DNA of 64,000 nt from Parus major (taxonomy: Eukaryota; Chordata; Aves; Passeriformes; Paridae): positions 107,945,664 through 108,009,663 of the forward strand of contig NC_031770.1 in assembly GCF_001522545.3 (NCBI RefSeq). The letters are read 5' to 3'. The translations under genes and the position numbers were made by a program. The notes beneath the pieces are model-generated. The model ran no database searches and had not been told where the DNA came from. It was given only the letters and a program-made list of their open reading frames with translations. Of this stretch, positions 47,573 through 60,360 are shown piece after piece (within the stretch, counting starts at the first letter, position 1; each line of letters begins with the position of its first letter).

Positions 47573-50500
47573 TTCTTGTTCAGTACATTATGGTTAGAAG
47601 GATCAAACATTTCTTTCTCTGGATTCAGTGGGCTTAGGCTGTATCTTTTATTATCTCAGTTTTTTTGTGTATTGTACAAGTTTGTGGTTTACAAATGCAG
47701 TTAATCCCTTAAACTTACATTAATGGATGAGCAAACCATTGATTCGGTGTTAAACTTACTTTGTGTGCCTTAGTCCTGAAGATGACCTTCAAGAAAACCA
47801 TGTATTTAAATATTATTCTTAATGTAAGTGCAAAAGAACACTTAAATTCCGAACAGGTAGGTATTAGTAAGTTGGATAGAGGAATTATTTAAAAAGAAAA
47901 TTAAATTATTGCTTTAAATAAATGCAATCAAACATTTATTAGTACTCTTGCCATTATTTGCATCTCTCAAATAATTTTTTTCCTTTAAAGTCTGTGCATA
48001 ACATTGCAAAATGCATTTGGGTGGCAGGTGCAGTTAACCACATCACAGTATTCCAGTTCTATATTTACAGCAGGAGTTTTCCTAGTTAAAATTATACTTT
48101 GCAAACAGTTTAAATTTTAAACTAATATTTTTCTTCTAATGAGCAGTTGGGAAACTTTTCCATCACAAAGCATAATATCCAGTGAAAAGTACCTGTGTAA
48201 CACAATGTTTCTGAAGCAAAGCAGTTGCCAAGTGTCCCTGCTGCTCCCCCCAAGCAAAGAAATTGCTAATACTAAAGGTAGTTCTATGGAAACAGCAGTG
48301 TGATGTGTACACCAGCTTATTCTTAATCATTAAGAAAAGGTTGTGTAATTTATTTTAATTTATGCAGGACATAATTTTCAGTTGAAAATATTAGATATTT
48401 TAAAAAACCAACCAAACTAGGCTCCATAGATCAACACCTAAAAAATAAAATAAACCATGTAAGGCCCTCGTAACATAAAAATTCTCCAAGTCAGGCTAAA
48501 TAACAGGGATAAGTGCCAATTGGTGATTTCATTTTACATTGTTTTTAACCAAGAGTACAAAACTGCTGTGGTGCCTTCTCAAAGTAAGGGTTGTGACCTC
48601 TTCCCATGGCTGTAACCAGGAGCCTTTGCAGGCTCATGATCCCAATTTTGCTGTTCATCCCTCCTGAGCCTTCAGCTCCAAGCCTGGGAATTCTTATTTT
48701 TGTCACATAGCAGTGGGGCATTCAGCACAAAAGCATTTTTACCCATTTCCAGTTTTTTTGGGGGCTGAAAAAAAATTATCCTGGGTCTGCTTTAATCACA
48801 GTACCCTACTGTCAGAAACATGCAGTATTTTTGATCTAGTAAATTGGAAAAGAAAATATTACCAAGTCAACAGCAAAAATGTATCTAAGAGAGCATTTAA
48901 TGTGTAGTTTTCATCCTGTGAGTCATGGCCTGTTGAACAAATTTTTATTTCATCGACTGGCTGGGTTTTTCTTATCTCCAGCTTGTTTTTATATAATGTA
49001 CATGACAAAATCATCCATGTATGTACATACACGTCTGTGATTCACTCAGGCTTATTAAGAAATACACAAAATGTCGAGGCAGGCAAAACTACAGAACTAT
49101 ATAGAACTATTTTAAAACCAAATTTATAATAAGTAAATATAAATAGGTAGAAGTTTTACATATAAATATATAAAAGTAAATACATGCCCGTGCTGCCTCC
49201 AAACTGTGTGGTTAATAAAGCCTTTAGTAAGCTACTTCTGTCCCAAAAGAAATTAATCCCAAAATGAGTTGTGTATATACCTAAACAATTTGTATATAGT
49301 TTTATCTTGTTTTTAGCTGCAAGGGAAAGAAAAGATAATTTTTTTTCCTCTTCATCCTTTATCCTTTCTAAAAATCTACACTTTAAAAAAAAAAGTGAAC
49401 TCATTGACTACTGATTTATTATTTTTTTTTTAGCCTGTTGCATCAGAAAGGTTCGGGTTTCTAGTGTTAAACCACTGATAGAAACAGTCTATTGCTGTGG
49501 ACCATATTTGATCAAAAGAAATTATTACCTGTTTCTACTTTTAGTTGCATTTATGTCAGGATAAAATAGTTCACAAATACCACTTGAAATAGATATTTTT
49601 CTTAGTGAGCTCATTTGAATTTACTTAGGCCAGGGCTGGAATCTCAGCTCCAGTGACTTCAAACTCCCATCAAATTCCTTGGGATCCAGAATTCTTTCAA
49701 GAAGTGTACTTCAGGCAAAAAAATATTGACATTTCCTTCAGTTTTCCAGACTTGTGATGTTCATTGAAAAAAAGTGTAATCACATTTGCTGACATGTCTA
49801 CTGTTACCTTAAACTAGATGATACTTTGTCATTATGTGCTGTGTTTCTTGAAAGAAATCCATGTAAAAATATGATATTATTGGACTTCTTTAGCTTTTAA
49901 TAGAAATATGTGCATAAAGCTTCAAATATGCAAAAGTAGAATTGTGAAGGGTTGGATTATTTTGAAATGACCTGTGAAAATAGGGGGAGGGACTCATTTG
50001 CTGATTGCCATTAAAATAATTTTGTCCAAAGGTAATGTGCCTTAGAGTATTTGAAATGAAACACACTAATGCAAGAGGATATCTAAGGTGAAAGATGTTT
50101 GTGTAATGCTAAACATAACCAAAGAAGCTGTGGTTTGAGCAAAGGTACCATGCTCTATTTTATCAAGCGCCAGAAGTTGCATAATGAAAGTCTTTCAGTT
50201 AAAAAAAAATATAAGTAAAGAAAACACAAAAATGCCACCCAGCTGGTAGAGATCTTCCTAATTTTTACCTGATTGTATTTCTGAAGAAATATGGCAGGGC
50301 CCTCGTAAATTTTCAACATGAACTGCATTTTTGTTGCCAATTTCCATATCCTTTTAAAAGTGCTGAAGCGTGCATTTGCTATTTATGTTTGCAGTAGACT
50401 GAGTACACTTTTACTATTTGTGGTTTCAGAAATTGGAAACAACCAAACAGTGGTGCTATGGTCTAAAAAAATAAATTTTAAACAGCTGTGGGACAGTATT

Positions 50501-51744
50501 TTTAGAATGGTAGGAGTCCTTCTGAAGACAGACTGGTAACTGTGTCTCTGTGCACAGGAAAGCTGCTGAGGGGGTGCCGAAATCCAAATTGTGTTGACTT
50601 CACACCTTTGGCTGCATTATCTTGGATAATCAGACTCTGGGACAAATAGAGTTACTTGAAGGGATAACCTCATCTCTATATTTTCATGCTACCCCTATGG
50701 ATATTTGAGTTATTTTAACCAGTTCTTGTATCATATTGTGTATATCCAGTTAACTATTCCTTATAAATGTTACACAAGGTAGATAACTAACTATAATCTT
50801 TTCTGTAGGGGTAATAAAAGGCTGTAGAAGACAGAAAATCAGTGTTGTAATTCTTCTTAATATTGGCATGCCAGTTCTATTTGTTCCCTTAGTGTATCCT
50901 GTATAGTTAAGTATTTAGCCATCTATAGCAATGTTTTAATACTTTTAGTAATTTGATTAAAATAGTTATGCATAATTTCTTTGTTTCTTGAACAGTGAAT
51001 GTGGTCCTGCCACAGATAATTCCGTGCTACCCTTTGGATGTAGTGCTCTGAAAACAACCAGTCATTCCTGTTTTTCTTAGTTTACAAAAAAAACCCTCCA
51101 CCTTTTAATATTTTTGTGTTGCAACATTTTAGAAATAGCAGAAGTTTTGCTTTTACTCAACCCGAGTAATTAATTCAATAACATAATTAGTTTAGATTAT
51201 AAATCTGGAAAGTATCCAAAATGATCACACAGTTTAACCCTCTGTGTGTGTCCTTGTAATGTGGCAGCTCCTTTGTGGAGGCTGATGAATTTGGTAACTT
51301 AAATCATAATGTGTACCATGGTTTGCTAATTTAATTAATTGCTGCTTTTGATTTTAGCTGCAGCCAGTTGTTGATCCTAGAGCTTTTGATCCAGCCTTTC
51401 ATTGATGTTAAGTGTAATTACTTAATATAAATTTAAAATCAAAGGAATTCTGACTTACAACAGGTTTTTTAAGTTCAGTTCTTCTTAGAACTTAAATTAT
51501 GACTATATAATCATTTCAAATGTTGCAAAATAATTTTCCAATGAAGACAGAAGTACAGTTGTGCTTCCAATCTCAGTGATGACACTGAGTTCTGCTCCTG
51601 CCATTGTGCTGTGTTGGCTGCTGGGAGCACTTTTTGCCCTCATCTTGCAGCATCGTTGGTTATTTACTTTTTTGTTGATAATCCTGAGTCGTGTGAAATT
51701 ATTTGCTTTTGGATCCAGCCTTCCTGCTTTGATTTCAGGTGAAC

Positions 51745-51883
51745 ATCATAGGATGGTTTGGTTTGAAGGGGACCTTAGAGATCATTTTGTCCCAGCCCCT
51801 GCCTTGGGCAGGGACACCTTCCACTGGACCAGGTTGCTCCAAGGCCCTGTCCAGCCTGGCCTTGGGCACTCCCAGGTGTGGGA
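51745..51883 (-). mobile_element. CR1 LINE 3'-end fragment, about 140 bp
   Basis: ATCATAGGATGGTTTGGTTT, GAAGGGGACCTTAGAGATCA, CCTTGGGCAGGGACACCTTC, GGACCAGGTTGCTCCAAGGC and CCAGCCTGGCCTTGGGCACT are a well-preserved reverse complement of the avian CR1 3' end. Minus strand, 5'-truncated near CCCAGGTGTGGGA. Low divergence suggests one of the younger copies here. The 118-codon + strand open frame crossing it is not a gene. Confidence 0.95.
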
Positions 51884-54800
51884 TATTTGCATTTCATTGC
51901 AACTTCTACATAAATAATTAATGTGAACATATTTGTTGTATTTTGGGATCCACGAGTACATCTGTAGTTTTTACAACATAATTATATATAAATATACAAA
52001 GATCAAGTAGTGATCATGTTGAATTGGTCATGTGCCTGATTACACTCAGCCAAAAGTAAAGCATACGACAGTTACTGTCTGAGGTTGTGAATTACCTCAC
52101 TGTAATATAATACAAAATACTGTAATTAAAAAAACCCTTTTTTTTTAAATTTTCAGGTCAATTTAATATTAGTTTAAAATTCAGCCTATGAATGGCTCTT
52201 CATCTCAGGTCCAGGAAGTACACTGTGTGTTCATTGAATATTTGCTGTACAGGATGAAAGGATCAGTTAATTTTTTTACTTTTTCTCTTTAAGAAGTAGA
52301 GGAAGATACAGTACTCCCCCATCTGAGTTACAGCACTTTGATAAAGTTACTTTTCTGAAAAGCTTCCCTGACTATTTTCTTGGAGGAAACAATCTGTGTT
52401 CAAAAGTGTTTTAACCAGAAAGGGATAAAATAGTGTTTCTTTCTATATGGCCTTTGGGCAGTGCACGTATTCTTTGCATCTTCTGCCTATCAAAGAACTC
52501 TGCTGCCAAAAATAATATTTTAGACATAAACTTGACAGTTTTGTGTTGAATTTGCTTTTTCAATGATCCTTCTGATTCAGGTGCATTAAATACTTACTGT
52601 TGTCCCAAAATCATTAAAATTAAAAAAGAACTCATTTTTTTAAAGTATGTGTTATCCATGACAAGATAATCAATGTATGTATTTATGTATATCTGTGCAA
52701 ATACATGTATACATGCTACTGAGATGTAAATAATTTTAAATGAAAGGTTTTGTAAAAGTACATTAGAAGCAAAATGTAAGGAATGCTTTAATTAAAAGAG
52801 AATATAAATTATTCACAAATAGAAATTAAATAATGAAAAGGCTCCATAAAACCTTCCTGACAGTAATTAATGTCAATAATGATTTTCCATAAAAGTGAAA
52901 TCCATGTTTAGTATATTTGATGTACCAGCCTTAGAGCTGGTTTTGACGAAATGTTTTTGCTGCCTCTTCAGGAAGTTGTGTTAATGCAATTTTCATGACC
53001 TTTCAGATGGTCAAATATAAAAATACAGATTTTAGGGAGATTAAGTTCAGAACAGCTGTGTTTTGGCTGCTCTTTGAATTATGTTAATTTGTACTCAGAC
53101 TTGAATGCCAAAATCCAGACATTCTTGAATTCTGTGGACCGACAACTCAGGTTGGAACTTGAGTCAGAAACATCTTTTAAAAATGGCAATGCTCCTCCTG
53201 TGTGGAAGGAATAGCTGTTAATTGATACTTTAAAAAAATAACTCTAACTGTATTTTTCAGTAGATTGGTATATGCCCTAGTTTAGAGGAAAAATTAAAAA
53301 TTAAATATACTTAAATATAACAAAACAAACTTTTCTGTTAATACGGCATTCCTGTTGTGTTATGTTCTATTTGACAAGGTTGAAGTCACCATATACTCTG
53401 TGAAAATCTGATTGTTTTATCATGTCACTGCTTTAAAAGAAAAATTTACACAAACTCAGGAGAAACTCTAGTACTGTTTACGTGATATATTCTCCACTCC
53501 TCATAATTGCCAATTAGTTGCATAGCTCATATTTAGATTTCTGTCAGAGAAAATTGGTATCTTAATAGGATGTGTATATTTTAGCTTAATGTGTGAATAT
53601 CAGTTATTATTCAAGGTAATGCTTATGACAGATTGATTTTATCCCATAATTACAGATAAGCCAGAACAGCAGTGATTTGCCAGATGTGTGATCTTGACAG
53701 TGACCCTTTATTTTGGATTAGGTGTGAAAATGTGATTCCCTGTGTTTGCCAATGAGGTGTTCTGATCCTAGAACTTAGCTCACCTGATTTGGTCTGGGTC
53801 TGCCTTCAGTTTAGGCACAAAGCTGACCCCTATTTCTCTCTTCATAAAGATAAGAATTGTTGCAGTGACTGAAAATTGATTATGCCATATTATGTTATAT
53901 TCACATGATTTTCAGTGCTAAAGCAAACCTTATCCCACATCCTGGTTTCTGTCCTAAGACACAAATTGCTTCTTTTTAGGGAATATAATTGAAAAAAATG
54001 TAATTGCTTCTTTTTTAGGGTATCTTAAGTTTGGCTCTAGCAAGTCATGGTGATCTCAAAGTGGACCTTATTTTTCACATGTTCTGTGATCTGTGATATG
54101 ACTTCTGTCCTATTCAAATGGGTAGGTTCAGAAATGTGTTTATTCTAGGCACAGTCTGATGAATGCTAATCTGTAGGGGAGTTAACCACAATTTTTTAGA
54201 GTTTTTTAAGGGCCCTGTGTTGGTCCCTACTCATTAAATACAAAGCATTCTATGAAATCAATAAACTTATCTCTAAATTCTGAAAGGTATTTAAGAATAA
54301 TTTTAATCTTGCATCTTAGAAGGGGTCTCAGTTTTAAGGACCTCAGTTAGACCCACCATCATTTCTTCTGGAAGGAATGCTGTTTTCTTTGGTCCAGAGG
54401 ACTTCCTCTTTAAATTTCTGAGCTTTGACCAGTTAAAATGTCTTTGTGTGGTCTGATGCCTGAGGGTTTGGAGAAAAAAAAAGAAAAATAAAGAAAAAAA
54501 CTGTCTTTTTTTTCTTTTTCATAGAAATACCAACTACAGACATCCCTTTTCCATTCCCATCTTTTTAGTTACTTGTAATTTTTACCCAGGTACCTGGTCA
54601 TAAATAGGAGTTTCAGGATCATTTTTTGTAACAAATAATTCTTAGCTTACATGAGTACCTGTAAGATAACAGCAAAAGTTAAAAAGAGAGAAACTTTTAA
54701 ATCACAGCAGTGTTTCTATAGTTATGTCAGAGCCATGTTTTAACATTTGAAACCAAATTGTGATTTGATTTGCGATTAGATTAGGTGAGATAGGTTCCTG

Positions 54801-54923
54801 TCTTCCTCAGCTCTAAAAGCCAAATGAACCAACCTCCCTGCCCAGCTCTCTCTCCTCCAAACATCTCACTGGTGAACACCCCTGAGCACAGTTTGTGGTT
54901 TGGTACTGGAGTGCAGGAGCAGA
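51884..54923. other. AT-rich non-coding sequence, no gene seen
   Basis: About 3 kb with no recognised gene or interspersed repeat. It includes a TA/TG-rich stretch near 52673-52715 and an A-rich/T-rich inverted tract at 54471-54520. Confidence 0.55.
54471..54520. repeat. A-rich then T-rich inverted tract
   Basis: GAGAAAAAAAAAGAAAAATA and AAGAAAAAAA are followed after CTG by TCTTTTTTTTCTTTTTC. The purine and pyrimidine arms are roughly complementary (G-C pairs at 54493/54514 anchor the match), so the tract could fold back on itself. Probably slippage-derived low complexity. Confidence 0.75.
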
Positions 54924-55030
54924 AATCACAGAATCATTTAGTTTGGAAAAGACCTTTAAATCCCTAAGTCCAACCTCTAACCCAGCACTGCCAACTTCAT
55001 CACTGATGTCCCCAAGTGCCTTGTGCAGGC
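54924..55030 (-). mobile_element. CR1 LINE 3'-end fragment (AATCATTTAGTTTGG type)
   Basis: AATCACAGAATCATTTAGTT, TGGAAAAGACCTTTAAATCC, AAGTCCAACCTCTAACCCAG and CACTGCCAACTTCATCACTG match the reverse complement of an avian CR1 3'-end variant that differs from the other copies in the window. Minus strand, about 105 bp, 5'-truncated. An 80-codon minus-strand frame across it is incidental. Confidence 0.9.
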
Positions 55031-56093
55031 TCCTGACCCTGGTTTCCTTCCACAAGTGGTAATTAATATGCTGAAGTAATTAGGTAGTGACAAAAGACAA
55101 GATAGTATTTTCAGCATTACTGATGATTGTTGTAATTTTGAGTCAATCTTTCAGCTGCACTTGTCACAGTTTGCCTGTATCTCTAAAGTGACTTAATTTG
55201 TGTATGAAAATCACTTCTTAAAAATTAGATGGTATGTGTCACTCATGCTTTATAACGTTAGAAAACATCAAAGCGTGAATAAAGAACACAGTTACTTACA
55301 TTTATTACTGAATGTTGAAATTCTCTGTCATGCAGAGTGCTTGTAACTAAAGTTTTCCATTCTGGTGTGGTGTGCTAGGAGGTGGAGATTATACAACTAC
55401 AGTATCTTACTAATGGAAGCTAAGATCATTGACATATTTTAACCATATTTTAATTGTGTTAAGGAGAGCGGGTAGCACTTGGAAAGGTGCAAATATTGAG
55501 TCTTGCTCCAGATCTCTGAGAAGATCTCTATGGCAACAGATCCTGCTGGGCATTAGGGCTGACAAGATGGAAGTCCCTTTCATCTGCATTGTAGCAGTGA
55601 TGGTTTTAACCAGAATGTTACTGAAGATGAAAAATAAAAAATAATGGTTACATAGCAGGAATGTAAAAGGAGTCTTAAGAATTGTTTGTGATTCTATACT
55701 GAATTTGGGAGTTTTTTGCATCCCCTAATAGCCTTACTAATTAGTCACATGGCCCATTTCCAAGACTTTGATTGAAATAAATTAGGTGACTTGAGTGATC
55801 ATTGAGTACTTAGATTGATTTAAGTGAAGCAGGATTTGTATCGAGAAGTGATTTATTACAGAAACAGAGCTGATTACAAATGAGAAACTTTTGGGTGTTT
55901 AAGTTCTTTTTCAGGCGTTCTCTGGGAGATGATGCATGATGAGTGATGCAGATTATGGTCTGAGGATAAAGATCTCCTTGAAGAATTGTTCTATCAATCT
56001 GGGATCAGGCATGCGAGCAAGAGTCTTCTATCCTCCTTTTCCCCCTTTCCCCCTCTAAAATTTTTGATGTTCTAATGTTTTTCATTCCTTCAG
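55031..56093. other. AT-rich non-coding sequence, no gene seen
   Basis: No recognised gene or repeat. Ends in a pyrimidine-rich run (CTTTTCCCCCTTTCCCCCTC, then TTTTTCATTCCTTCAG) that forms an acceptor-like site at 56093, with a branch-point-like TTCTAAT just upstream. Confidence 0.5.
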
Positions 56094-56171
56094 GCTGCAG
56101 CAATTTTTATGTATCTGCATCTACAAGATGAACTTCTAACAAATCAAGAGTTCCACAATTATGAAAAATAG
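56094..56171 (+). other. Weak candidate terminal coding exon
   Basis: An acceptor with branch-point-like TTCTAAT and tract GTTTTTCATTCCTTCAG is followed by 25 open codons and a TAG at 56169-56171, starting in phase 0. The peptide includes IFMYLHLQDELLTNQEFHNY, plausible protein composition but matching no family I know. So short a frame stays open by chance about one time in eight, so the splice site carries most of the weight. Orientation agrees with the window's + strand skew. Confidence 0.13.
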
Positions 56172-59100
56172 CTCCAAATCTATGTCTCTGAACTTCTAAA
56201 TCTCACAGGCTCTTTAGGGCAGCTCTCACAGCTGAGGCTCCTGTGCTGCTCTGGCTGTGGTTGTGAGCCTGGAACAGCTCACCAGCACTTTCTTTATGAC
56301 CCTCCCCTAAGACTGTGGCTTTGCTTCCTACCCTGCCACTGTTCCAGTTTTGCTGCTTTGCCTCCTCAGGAGGAGTTCTGCTTTCAGAGCAGTGATTTGC
56401 TCCAGGTACAGAAATGGATCTGAGATGACTGATGTGTGAAATCTTCAACAGAATCATTTGCTGCCACCCTTGTAGCAATCAGAATCAATAAGGATGGTTG
56501 TGGACAAGCTGGGAAATATTGTGTGCATATAGACATTTGATCAGGATAAGTACTCTCAAGCAGTATTTTGTATTTTTATGGGGTTTTTTTTAATGATTAT
56601 ACATCTACTGGAAATAATTTAATTACTATTTCTAGTATCTGTGAGATTTTATGGAAATGCCATTCAGAACTTGACTCCTCAGAAGTCTTGCAATGGCTTC
56701 TGAAAAAGTCCAGGATATATATAAGGATATACTTGCTTCACTGCACAAAAATCAGCAGCCTTAGTAACTGTCACTTTAAAACACATTAAGAGAGGAAGAA
56801 AAGGGAGAGTAGCTCTAAGCTGTGTGCAGATAACACTTTTAGCTTTGTAAGGATTTTGCTGCTTAGCTAAGGTTTAATACAAAAGAATTTCTACTTTGAA
56901 ATTTGGAATGGTCACCTGTTTTTGGGGATACACAGAGTCATTTTCAGGCAATCAATGCACCAGCAAGAGTAAAATCAACACATCTCTAAATATGGGTTTG
57001 CTTTGGGTGATGACATGGTTCTTACTGAAAGTTTACTTAGAGAAGAAAGTCTCTCTTTAAAGAAAACATTGAAATACACTTAAAATATATTTCAGTACAC
57101 TGAGATAAAAATGAACAGAGTGGATGGATCTAAAATGATAGCATTGGAAATGGTATTTGAGAAATGATAATTCTTCAAGCTGGGGGTAAACAGTGTTTTT
57201 GAGGACACCAAAATGTCACCTCTGTAGGAAATCACACCTGATATCACTCCCAAACTTCACTGCTCACCATTATGATTTATTTTTATTTCCTAAGTTTTTT
57301 TAATTTACATTGATTATTGATTGGTTTTTAGAACATTAATGGCTGTCTGTGTTCTTTAAAATAGTGTCTTCATCAGAAAGGGAAATTGAATCTGACTTTC
57401 AGTCAACCTTTTTACTGCATTTCGTACAGGAACATTTCCACCAAGGGTGCTCAGGTCTTGGAGATGGTACAGAACCTCCCCCTTTGACTTGTAAATTTGT
57501 GATACTTATTAAGTATGAGTAGGAGTTTGCAATTAAGGAGTTTACAAGATGCAGATGTGGGGGAAGAGTGAATTGACTTTTGCCTGTGCTGGTGCTTCTC
57601 ATGGGCAGCAGTGCAGTGTGTGCAGTTCTGTTGCCACTGAGATATTGAGAGGGGTCTGATGAGTTCTCTTCTCATGAGCAATTGTACATCACAAACTCTT
57701 TTGCTGAGAATAAGAGAGTGAAAAAGGTTGCTAAAATCTTGATCTTGCATGGTGTATGGCAAAAAAATGTTTTGGAAAATGGATGTTAGTAGCAATTTAT
57801 TCTGTTTTCTTATTTCTACATGATTGTTGAAAAATAATTTCTTTTAATTTTACAGTACTTATACTATTGCTCAACTGTTGTAAGTGATTACCTTTTTTAA
57901 AAAAACACAATTGAAATATTAGATGCAATCATTACTATTTCCTTCTCTTTTATAGAAAGGGAAAGAAATTCTTTTCAATACATTGTCTTTTCAGTAAGAG
58001 GTAGTAGCTGCCAAGACTTGTGAATTAAAAAAGCCCCCTCTCTGTAATGACAGACAGACAATATAAAAATAAGAATAGTAGCATCATTTAGAAACTCATA
58101 GTAGTTCACTCATAGACTGATTTAGTTGTAATAATATTAAAAGTTCAGTGCAATGTACCTTGAACTTTTGAAATTTGTGAGAATTGAACAATTAAATGTA
58201 GGTTTAGGGTTTGTAATAAAGACACATGCTTGGCTTGGTTTTCTACAGCAGCATTTCCATAGCCTCTGTGCTGAAAAGGAATCAATTATTTTATCAGTAG
58301 TTGTTTTTCAGATAATTTATCTTTTTCTGATAATTTTCAGCCACTCAGTTGATTTCTAAGAAATGCTGAAATTCCCTCTTCCCCAGGGAAAAAGAAGCAC
58401 AACGCAGAAAGACCCAAAAAGCTGTTCATTACTGAAGCTAAATTACAGGCAACAGGAAAACCCACCATAATTCACTTACATATGCAAAAAGTTTTGTTTT
58501 CACCACCTAAAATAATATTTTCAGTTTCCAGTTCTGCTATGCTCTGCAAAACCCACCAATTTTGTTCTCATCCATTTTATAGAAATGCTTTACATCAAGA
58601 CTTTTGTTTATAGAAATCTGATTTTAGAGTAGATTAAAAGTGCATACTTGGATAAGTGAGTTTGCTCTCCTTTTTTTTCATTTGGCTTAGAACATTTGGT
58701 CTATGCTACAAATGTAAAATCAGTTAAATTTTAAGTATATCAAGAACTGAATTTATGCTAACCAGGTTGTTCCTGGTAAGGGAAGCAAAGCTTAGCACAG
58801 GGATAAATAACTAACAGGCCTGTACAGTTTATTATTTAAAAGTAAAACCACAGACAAACACATCTTCATATTTATTTAGATTTACAACACTTTTAGCATT
58901 GAATAGTTGGGTTTTTTTAAGTGCAGTTTTTCAAATTAATTTCTACAAATATTTCCAATTCCTAGTAAGTTCTGATTTTCAAACTCAAATTAATGTTCTT
59001 CTAAATCTTCAGTTTACAGAGAAAATTTTTAAAAATTAGGCTGGTTAGGAAGTGATAGATATCATCTCTAGTGTGTACTTCTGCCAAAGAGAAGTCCTTG

Positions 59101-59905
59101 TTCTTGAGAGATTTTACTGCTTCTCTGAAGGCAAATATAAAAATGAAAAGCCTATAGAGGCCAAGTAGGAAAGTTACTTGATAACATGAAACAAATCAAT
59201 GCATTTAATCGTGGTTGTTACTAAATTATTATTTTCTCTCTGACCCAAATGACCTGAAGTAAAATTCAACCTTTCTTTGATTTCCTGAATGGCTTGGAAA
59301 CTGATTCTTTAACTGTGTAACAAAGCGTGACACTTTGCCACATTTTGTTTTTGCAAGGAAGTTAACTAAATACTATATATTTTTCAGTAAAATGTGTGAG
59401 AGCTGACAGAATTTGCCACCATGAAAACTATTTTTGGCAACTTCTGCTTATAGCCCTCTAAGTAAGAACTAATAACATACTTTATTTACAAAAGTTCTTC
59501 AATCAAGCTGATTAAAAGCAGATTTCTTTCTACATACATGCCCTCTGCATTGCTGACCAAAGGAAGATACAATTCTACATCTTTATATATAAGTATACAA
59601 ATATATATAGTGATAGCAGTGATTTTAATTTTTTTTTGTTCTTCTTAGGAGCAAAGAAGTAAATTCATAAGTTACAGAACTGTTGAAAATCAGGTACTTC
59701 AGTAGCAGACATGTTGAACTTTGCAGAAGATTATGCTATGTCATTTTTCAAACTAGGTATGAAGAATAATTTGTAATCACTCATTAGTGCTCCTAATAGT
59801 AAATTTCACTGATGTATATAGGGGTGGAAGAAGATTTCATTGGTATTTCCTCTTTAAATACCCTTTCATCATGCATGGACACTCAAAGTTGTCTTGTCTC
59901 TTAGC
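56172..59905. other. Non-coding sequence, no gene seen
   Basis: About 3.7 kb with no recognised interspersed repeat. A GC-richer patch at 56200-56480 has a 91-codon minus-strand open frame, hydrophilic and without motif. Another at 57399-57795 (minus) is similar. From 57800 to 59900 the DNA is strongly AT-rich, with a TA-rich stretch at 59583-59610. Confidence 0.55.
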
Positions 59906-60360
59906 TGTGTGAGAAGAGTTGGATGAAGAGAATAAAAGATGAGCTTGTTCTGACCTACTCTGCCGTGGGCAGGGACACCTTCCACTATCCCAGGATGCTC
60001 CAAGTCCTGTCCAACCTGGCCTTGGACACTCCCGAGGATGGGGCAGCCACAGCTTCTCTGGGCACCCTGTGCCAGGGCCTCAGCAGCCTCACAGGGAAGA
60101 ATTTCTCCTTCATACCTAATGTAAACCTGCTCTCTTTCAGTTTGATGCCGTTCCCCCTTGTCCTGTCACTCCATCCCTTGTCCAGAGTCCCTTTTCAGCT
60201 CTTTTGTACCCACTTTAGGTACTGGAAGGTGCTCTAAGGTAACCATGCAGTCTTCTCTTGTCCATGCTGAACAGCCCAAACTCTCAGCCTGTCCTATTAG
60301 GAAAGGCGTTCCATCCCTTTAATCATCTTCATGGGCTCCTCTGGCCTTGATCTAGAGCAT
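59906..60360 (-). mobile_element. CR1 LINE 3' portion, about 455 bp, with degenerate end
   Basis: From 59959, GCCGTGGGCAGGGACACCTT, CAACCTGGCCTTGGACACTC, GATGGGGCAGCCACAGCTTC, CCCCCTTGTCCTGTCACTCC, TTTAGGTACTGGAAGGTGCT and CTGAACAGCCCAAACTCTCA give an excellent reverse-complement CR1 match, extending to GGGCTCCTCTGGCCTTGATC. The last 50 or so bases of the element, at 59906-59958, are much more degraded (GAGTTGGATGAAGAG, TAAAAGATGAGCTTGTTC). Minus strand. The portion right of about 60060 derives from the reverse-transcriptase C-terminus and carries stops. The 104-codon + strand open frame at 59923-60237 is antisense to the repeat. Confidence 0.95.

Larger units (their letters stand above)
45812..51744. 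other. AT-rich non-coding sequence, no gene seen
   Basis: About 5.9 kb without recognised interspersed repeats. Contents include an 8-bp-arm hairpin, AAACCCTG TTTCC CAGGGTTT (46370-46390), an 18-T run (47093-47110), a 13-A run (47191-47203) and a palindrome with nested direct repeats at 47498-47572. A 110-codon open frame at 46114-46446 has no recognisable domain. Confidence 0.55.

Noticed and set aside
51561..51917. A 118-codon + strand open frame.
   Set aside because: Its second half is antisense CR1, and the first half has no recognisable motif.
59923..60237. A 104-codon + strand open reading frame.
   Set aside because: It is the antisense of a CR1 LINE. The wording is CR1 consensus throughout.
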